Positions 59,720 to 64,000 of a DNA stretch of 64,000 nucleotides are shown piece after piece (the stretch's first letter is position 1; each line of letters opens with the position of its first letter). Under the pieces are notes generated by a model. The model was not told the origin of the DNA and did not search any database. It saw only the letters and a program-made list of their open reading frames with translations. This stretch comes from Fen-1273 sp963837815 (GTDB taxonomy: Bacteria > Bacteroidota > Ignavibacteria > UBA10030 > UBA6906). The stretch lies in the NCBI GenBank assembly GCA_963837815.1, contig CAWIOS010000012.1:682001-746000 (forward strand), written 5' to 3'. Position numbers and translations under genes: made by a program.

Positions 59720-60446
59720 GGTTTCCCCTCTTCCAGCTTTCGACGATCTCATCTGCGTTTTCCTGCCGTTCTGGTGCGCGAGAGTATTCCGCGTCACCGT
59801 TAAAGCGGCCGTTCGGATCGGGCGGCCCGGACATCGCCAGCTCAGGCGGGGACGCCATCTCCCCGTCGTTGAAGCTCTGCAGCACTTCCGTGAGCTTCAT
59901 CCGGATCGACTCGATCATGTGGGAGACCCCTGCGATCTGCTGCGTCGTGATATCCTGTACCTGGAGCGCCATGCCGATGTTCATCGTGTCGGTCCGCAGG
60001 GCGTCGAACTCGACGTCTATCCCCGCCGGGAGCGACAGGAATCCCGGGGTTTTCCGGAAGTCGTTCCAGCAGGCGTGCACTTCCGGATGGGATTGTTCCA
60101 GCGTCGCGACGAGCGCATCCATTGCGGCGAGCCGGGTCTCCCCCTCGCCGGACGCCGCACGCACCCCCGCAATTGCCGTGCCGAGCCGATCCACGCGGGC
60201 TGACATCCGCTCGAGAAGATCCAGGATTTCCACCGTCGCCGACTCCGTCGCCTTCGTGACGTTGTCAAGCTGGCGCGAAGCTTTCGGGATGCTCCCCGTG
60301 CTCTCCTCGAGCGATTCCTTCACGGCGTCGAGAAGGGGAATCACGCCGGAAACCACCTTCAGAAATTTGTCGAGCGATTCACGCGCGGGCCACCCTTTGG
60401 GGGAACCGCTGCCGCGCGGAACACGAGATTTCTTTGGAGCCTTCAT
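59712..60446 (-). CDS. cheZ: CheY-P phosphatase CheZ
   Basis: The protein has 244 residues from the ATG at 60446 (AAAGG upstream). It is mostly helical, with the central four-helix-bundle motif VQDITTQQIAGV containing the catalytic D-x3-Q pair. A C-terminal helix, ADEIVESWKRG, is comparable to the CheY-P-binding tail. It is longer at the N-terminus (basic, KKSRVPRGSG) than some relatives. It lies between cheY and cheA. Confidence 0.88.
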   Translation of the reverse strand: MKAPKKSRVPRGSGSPKGWPARESLDKFLKVVSGVIPLLDAVKESLEESTGSIPKASRQLDNVTKATESATVEILDLLERMSARVDRLGTAIAGVRAASGEGETRLAAMDALVATLEQSHPEVHACWNDFRKTPGFLSLPAGIDVEFDALRTDTMNIGMALQVQDITTQQIAGVSHMIESIRMKLTEVLQSFNDGEMASPPELAMSGPPDPNGRFNGDAEYSRAPERQENADEIVESWKRGNHG

Positions 60447-60483
60447 CTTCAGCGCCTTTCCATTGTGATGGTCCTCCCGCCGC

Positions 60484-60876
60484 CTACGCCGCACCTGCGC
60501 CGACCGATTTGAGAATCAGATCAATCTTTTCCTTCAGCCCGGGGGCCGTGAAGGGCTTTACGATATAGTTATTGACCCGCATCTTCATCGCATCGATCAC
60601 GTCTTCCTTGTTGCCGCGGGTGGTGATCATCAGTATGGGAATCTCAGCGAACTGTTCGCTCGCCCTTGCCCATTTCACAAGATCGAGCCCGCTCATCTCG
60701 GGCATGTTCCAGTCCGTGATGAGAAACTCCGCACCCTCGCTGAGCAGTTTCGCCATCGCGTCTTTTCCGTCCGCGGCCTCGATGACGTTTTCGAATCCGA
60801 TGCTTTTCAGCGTGTTGATGACGATCCGGCGCATCGTCAGCGAATCGTCGACGACGAGAAATTTCGTATTTGCCAT
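60484..60876 (-). CDS. cheY: Chemotaxis response regulator CheY
   Basis: This 130-residue single-receiver protein has FLVVDDSLTMRRIV, the acceptor Asp in LITDWNMPEMSG, Thr in MITTRG and KP in YIVKPFTA. These match the flagellar-motor-binding CheY (TDWNMP, A/N-NYIVKPF). Placement next to cheZ and cheA supports it as the motor-binding one. Confidence 0.96.
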   Translation of the reverse strand: MANTKFLVVDDSLTMRRIVINTLKSIGFENVIEAADGKDAMAKLLSEGAEFLITDWNMPEMSGLDLVKWARASEQFAEIPILMITTRGNKEDVIDAMKMRVNNYIVKPFTAPGLKEKIDLILKSVGAGAA

Positions 60877-60918
60877 AGCCTGTTACACCTCCCATGCAAT
60901 GATACTGTTCCGGCGGTC

Positions 60919-61293
60919 TCAATCCGCCCAGCTTATGTATTTCGCCACTTCGTACTGAATCTTCTCCAGACTGAACGGTTTCATGAGGTACGAGTTCACG
61001 CCGAGGGCCCGCCCGGTTTCCATGCTCGCGCTGTCGCTCAGCGAAGAGAGGATGATTATCGGCACCTCCCTGTACTGCGGGTTGTCGCGCAGGGAGCGGA
61101 TCAACTCGAACCCGTCCATGTTCGGCATGTTCAGATCCGTGATCACGAGATCGAACGTGGAGGACGGGAGCTTCTCGAGCGCGTCCATGCCGTCGCACGC
61201 AGCGATCACGGTAAAGCCCTGCATTGTGAGCGAAGCGGAAACGAATTTCCGGACGGTGGCGGAATCGTCGACGACGAGGATGAACTGCCCCAT
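60919..61293 (-). CDS. Second CheY-like receiver protein
   Basis: The protein has 124 residues from the ATG at 61293. The receiver domain has ILVVDDSATVRKFV, the acceptor Asp in VITDLNMPNMDG, Ser in ILSSLSDSASM and KP in YLMKPFSLEK. It is less like motor-binding CheY than the product at 60484 and may be a phosphate sink or an adaptor for another output. It lies between cheR and cheY, 5 nt from cheR. Confidence 0.9.
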   Translation of the reverse strand: MGQFILVVDDSATVRKFVSASLTMQGFTVIAACDGMDALEKLPSSTFDLVITDLNMPNMDGFELIRSLRDNPQYREVPIIILSSLSDSASMETGRALGVNSYLMKPFSLEKIQYEVAKYISWAD

Positions 61294-61298
61294 GCGTG

Positions 61299-62234
61299 CT
61301 ACTCCTTCCTGTAGGCTACGGTCTTCGGAAAATTCACGAGCTTGAATGCGGAGGATATGCCGTGCAGGGACTCCGCGTATCCTATGAAAAGATATCCCCC
61401 CTTGTTCAGGCTGTCGTAGAGGTTTGACACGACCTGAATCTTGGACTTCGTATCGAAGTAGATCAGGACGTTTGCGCAAAAGATGATGTCGAACCCCATC
61501 ATCTGCCGCATTGCCCGCTGGTCAAACAGGTTCATATGCTCGAAACGCGCCAGGCGCCGCACATCGTCCCGCACCGCGTGCCGTCCGTCGCTGCTCTCGA
61601 TGTACTTGCCCATGTAGTATTTCGGCATGTTGCGCACGGAATACTCCCTGTATATTCCCTTGCGCGCGGTTTCGATCACCGAGGGGCTGATATCCGTGCC
61701 GATGACTTCAAAGTCGAGCCCGGGGTACTTCGGCTTCAGCTTTTCCGTGTAGATCATCGACAGGGTATACGCTTCCTCGCCGCTCGAGGACGCCGCGCTC
61801 CAGGCCCGCAGTTTACACCGGCCGTTAGTTTTCTTTGACGCGACGATTTCCGGAACCAGGCTCTTCTCGAACGCTTCAAACTGAGGCTCGTTCCTGAAAA
61901 AGAAGGTCTCGTTTATCGTTATCGCGTCGAAGAACGACTTCATCTCCTCCTGCCTCGAGGTGCCGTTCCGGAGGATGTGGAGATATTCTGTGAAATCCCT
62001 GAGGCCGAGAATCTGGAGGCGCTTGCCAAGCCTCCCTTCGAGGAGGTATTTCTTGGAATCCTGGAAGTAGATCCCCGTCAGCTCGTAAATGAAAGCGCGC
62101 ATCTCGGAGTACACCGCGTCCGTCATCTTCGGGCCCCCCGCGATACCGGTCAGGACGCCCGGCGGCAGGATGATCGGCGCCGCCGGCTTCGACGCCTGCG
62201 ACATCCCGGGATTGGGACTTGTCTCAGGCTTCAT
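61299..62234 (-). CDS. cheR: Chemoreceptor methyltransferase CheR
   Basis: The protein has 311 residues from the ATG at 62234. The N-terminal helical domain has FIYELTGIYFQDSKKYLLEGRLGKRL. The SAM-dependent methyltransferase domain has ITINETFFFRN, LRAWSAASSSGEEAYTLSMI, GTDISPSVIETARKG and DIIFCANVLIYFD (usual CRNVLIYF, Arg changed to Ala). It overlaps the HEAT-repeat gene by 11 nt. Confidence 0.96.
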   Translation of the reverse strand: MKPETSPNPGMSQASKPAAPIILPPGVLTGIAGGPKMTDAVYSEMRAFIYELTGIYFQDSKKYLLEGRLGKRLQILGLRDFTEYLHILRNGTSRQEEMKSFFDAITINETFFFRNEPQFEAFEKSLVPEIVASKKTNGRCKLRAWSAASSSGEEAYTLSMIYTEKLKPKYPGLDFEVIGTDISPSVIETARKGIYREYSVRNMPKYYMGKYIESSDGRHAVRDDVRRLARFEHMNLFDQRAMRQMMGFDIIFCANVLIYFDTKSKIQVVSNLYDSLNKGGYLFIGYAESLHGISSAFKLVNFPKTVAYRKE

Positions 62235-63636
62235 CTGGCACAAATCCCTTCGCACGGAGCACGTTCTCCGCCAGCTCGCGCACCATTTCGTCTTCGTCAT
62301 GAAGGAACCGCGAGATGTAGACCGGCGCGCGGCTGTCGGCAATCGCAGCGATAACTTCGATCACGTGCATGCGCAACCACGGATCAGGCTGTTCGAGTAT
62401 TGCGTCGAGGAACTGCACCGCACGGTCCCCGTCCAGGCGGAACATCGCATCAATGATTGACGAACGCGCGTCCTGATCCGCTCCTTCCCAGGCATGCGCG
62501 ACGGCTTCGAAGGCGGAGGAAACAATCTTCTCGTCGTCAGCGGACCCTCCGGAGCGCATGATCGCCTTGATGCGCGCCATGACAAGCTGGGAGAGAAGGG
62601 CCGCCCTGGCGCGTGCCGTTGTTCCCGCCCCGGTTTCGAGGGCCGCCACGAGCCGGGGAAGCGCCTCCGCCCTGTCAAGCAGCGCGGCCCCGAGGAGGGT
62701 GTCCAGCTCCGGCACAGTCCCGTATGCCTCCACGAGCGCGTCAAGCACATCCTCCCCGCCCGATTCCCTGAGCCAGATCGCGGCGCTCTGCCGCAGGGGA
62801 AGATCTTCCCGGGTCAGCATCCGGGCCAGGACCTTCTCCACCCCCGGAATCACGGGGAAGGGACTGCCGGTCCTTGAGACGATCCCTGCAATCGCGTGGA
62901 GAGTCGCACTGCGAAGCCCGGCGGGAACGACATGATAACCTTCCGTGAGAACGTCAATCGCCTCCCCGTCTCCCAGGGCACCGGCGGCCTCGATAAGACC
63001 GAGGAGTGTCAGCGGGTCGTCCTGGATATGCGAAAGCGCGTTGCGAAGCTGCGACATGATGAAGCCGCGCGACCGGGGATCGCGCGTCTTCCCGAGCGCC
63101 TCGGCCACTGCCGGCCGCGCGTACCTGCACCCGATGAACGTTTCCTCAAGGCCCGGCACCGCGTCAGGCGTGCACAGATTGCCGAGCGCCTCGACCGCCG
63201 AAACGACGACGTTCGGATCGGAATCATGGAGCAGATCCATGACCGGCCCCGCGGGCACATTGGTGCCGATCAGACCCAGGACGTCGACAACAGCCTTGCG
63301 GACGTCCTGGTCCGCGTCCTTCAGGTAGGGAAGAAGCGCCGGTATGCCCGGCTCACCGATCTTGATGAGAAGATCGGCAGCCAGGTTTCGCGTCACGATG
63401 TCCGGACTGCAGACGTATTCAACGACTGCGCGCGCCGCATCGGCTCCACCGATGACCAGGAGCGAGCGGCATGCCGTATCCCGCACCCCCTTGTTCGCAT
63501 CCTGGAGGGCCGCGGCAAGGGCGGCGATCGGCGCGAGCCCGCGCTCAGAGGCCAGGTCTTCCGCTGCGTGACGCCGCGCATCGGAATCCTCGTCCGTGAT
63601 CAGGACTGCTATGTTTCTTCTTGCTTCATCGGTCAT
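62224..63636 (-). CDS. HEAT-repeat protein of the chemotaxis operon
   Basis: The protein has 470 residues from the ATG at 63636 (GGAG 6 nt upstream). It is made of about 10-12 HEAT-type helical repeats, with units such as DVRKAVVDVLGLIG, DPNVVVSAVEALGNLC, and LRMHVIEVIAAIADSRAP. There is no signal peptide, TM helix or catalytic motif. Such solenoids are scaffold or adaptor proteins. It overlaps cheR by 11 nt, so it is translated with it; a role in organising Che proteins or receptors is inferred. Confidence 0.85.
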   Translation of the reverse strand: MTDEARRNIAVLITDEDSDARRHAAEDLASERGLAPIAALAAALQDANKGVRDTACRSLLVIGGADAARAVVEYVCSPDIVTRNLAADLLIKIGEPGIPALLPYLKDADQDVRKAVVDVLGLIGTNVPAGPVMDLLHDSDPNVVVSAVEALGNLCTPDAVPGLEETFIGCRYARPAVAEALGKTRDPRSRGFIMSQLRNALSHIQDDPLTLLGLIEAAGALGDGEAIDVLTEGYHVVPAGLRSATLHAIAGIVSRTGSPFPVIPGVEKVLARMLTREDLPLRQSAAIWLRESGGEDVLDALVEAYGTVPELDTLLGAALLDRAEALPRLVAALETGAGTTARARAALLSQLVMARIKAIMRSGGSADDEKIVSSAFEAVAHAWEGADQDARSSIIDAMFRLDGDRAVQFLDAILEQPDPWLRMHVIEVIAAIADSRAPVYISRFLHDEDEMVRELAENVLRAKGFVPDEA

Positions 63637-63666
63637 TGACAACTCCGTATCTGCGGCGCCGTCCGG

Positions 63667-64000
63667 TCAACACGAGGTCACCTCGAGAGCGCCATTCCGT
63701 TCCCGGAATATGACACCCCGGAGGGCCCCGTCGATGAGCTTCCGGGACCCGTTGATATCCACCATCGTATTCTCAAAGACAGTCTCGAATACTTTCACCG
63801 TAACGTCCTGATTCTTCTTCAGAGACTCCTTCAACGCGGCCAGTTCAGCCCTGAGCGAGGCGATGCGTTCGGGGAGCAGCTTCTGTGCAACCTGGAACTT
63901 CCGAAGGGATTCCTTCTTCTCCGCGTCGAGAGCTCCCGCGTCGATCTGTATTCTCACAAGCCTGTAGATCGCGTCTTTGAGTTCCACGGCCTGCGCCTCC
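63667..64000 (-). CDS. FapA/DUF342-like protein, C-terminal part
   Basis: The frame is open to the right window edge, so only the last 111 or so residues are seen. A coiled coil (about 25 residues from the visible start to the middle: KKESLRKFQVAQKLLPERIASLRAELAALKESL) is followed by VTVKVFETVFENTMVDINGSRKLIDGALRGVIFRERNGALEV, the terminal beta-helix pattern of DUF342/FapA proteins ('V-x-V-x-x-x-V-x-x-x-x-x-V-x-I-G'). These are linked to flagellar assembly and polar signalling. It is the most upstream gene seen of the chemotaxis operon. Confidence 0.65.
   Translation of the reverse strand, partial: EAQAVELKDAIYRLVRIQIDAGALDAEKKESLRKFQVAQKLLPERIASLRAELAALKESLKKNQDVTVKVFETVFENTMVDINGSRKLIDGALRGVIFRERNGALEVTSC

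Noticed and set aside
1..64000. tRNA, rRNA, insertion sequences, prophage or integration signs
   Set aside because: No cloverleaf-like sequence, transposase frame, terminal inverted repeats or att-like duplications were seen on reading; a covariance-model search would be decisive.

Overview
This 64 kb, GC-rich window is dominated by one co-directional (minus-strand) flagellar and chemotaxis supercluster running from the right edge down to about 16.7 kb. A shorter left arm (1-16.7 kb) carries envelope, carbohydrate and stress-signalling genes. The S8 peptidase at 12.2-14.4 kb ends in a type IX secretion (por-type) sorting domain of the QNYPNPFNPST kind. That points to the Bacteroidota/Chlorobi/Ignavibacteria side of the FCB group, probably an Ignavibacteria-like lineage, although no rRNA or other marker is present to fix it. 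CheZ, CsrA/FliW, FlhF/FlhG, FliA and P- and L-ring genes (FlgI, FlgH) indicate a Gram-negative envelope with a complete externally projecting flagellum.

Left arm. A truncated lipoprotein gene and a redoxin/CBM48-like fusion (1-1970) are followed by a Wzi-type outer-membrane protein (2154-3863). Next comes a three-gene glycan operon: a GH172/DUF2961 protein, GalT and a GH127 beta-L-arabinofuranosidase-like enzyme (8958 down to 3885). After it lie an orphan UroD/MtaA-like protein, an ECF sigma factor with a zinc-binding anti-sigma partner facing a small membrane protein across a concentric palindrome, a small secreted protein with the T9SS-type subtilase, and an OprB-like porin. A receiver-only regulator (16250) has a textbook sigma-54 promoter.

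Flagellar cluster, in transcriptional order: 52-aa ORF, flgB, flgC, small ORF, fliE, fliF (frameshifted), fliG, fliH, fliI, fliJ, motE-like, fliK, flgD, a TIGR02530-like gene, flgE, flbD, fliL, fliM, fliN, fliO, fliP, fliQ, fliR, flhB, flhA, flhF, flhG, small membrane ORF, fliA, an HDOD/sigma-4 hybrid, HDOD, histidine kinase, ORF, flgF, flgG, flgA, flgH, flgI, flgJ, flgN, flgK, flgL, motA, motB, fliW, csrA, motA2, motB2 and a degenerate HD-GYP regulator. Most junctions overlap by 1-20 nt or are separated by fewer than 30 nt, so translational coupling is the rule. The exceptions are a few spaces of 100-240 nt holding sigma-54-like promoters (upstream of the flgB operon and of fliL) and GC-rich hairpins (around flgE and flbD).

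Chemotaxis block (64-56.5 kb): the C-terminus of a FapA/DUF342-like protein, a HEAT-repeat protein, cheR, a CheY-like protein, cheY, cheZ, cheA, cheB and a small CxC protein. No cheW, MCP, flagellin, fliD, fliS or rpoN lies in the window, so these must be elsewhere.

The most notable items are: a one-base deletion in a C7 run that splits fliF; a half-HDOD domain fused to a sigma-70 region 4 directly after fliA; sigma-54 promoters with a possible TTGA-type -12 variant; decapeptide repeats in FliN; an FlgH without a lipobox; and two different stator pairs flanking fliW-csrA.
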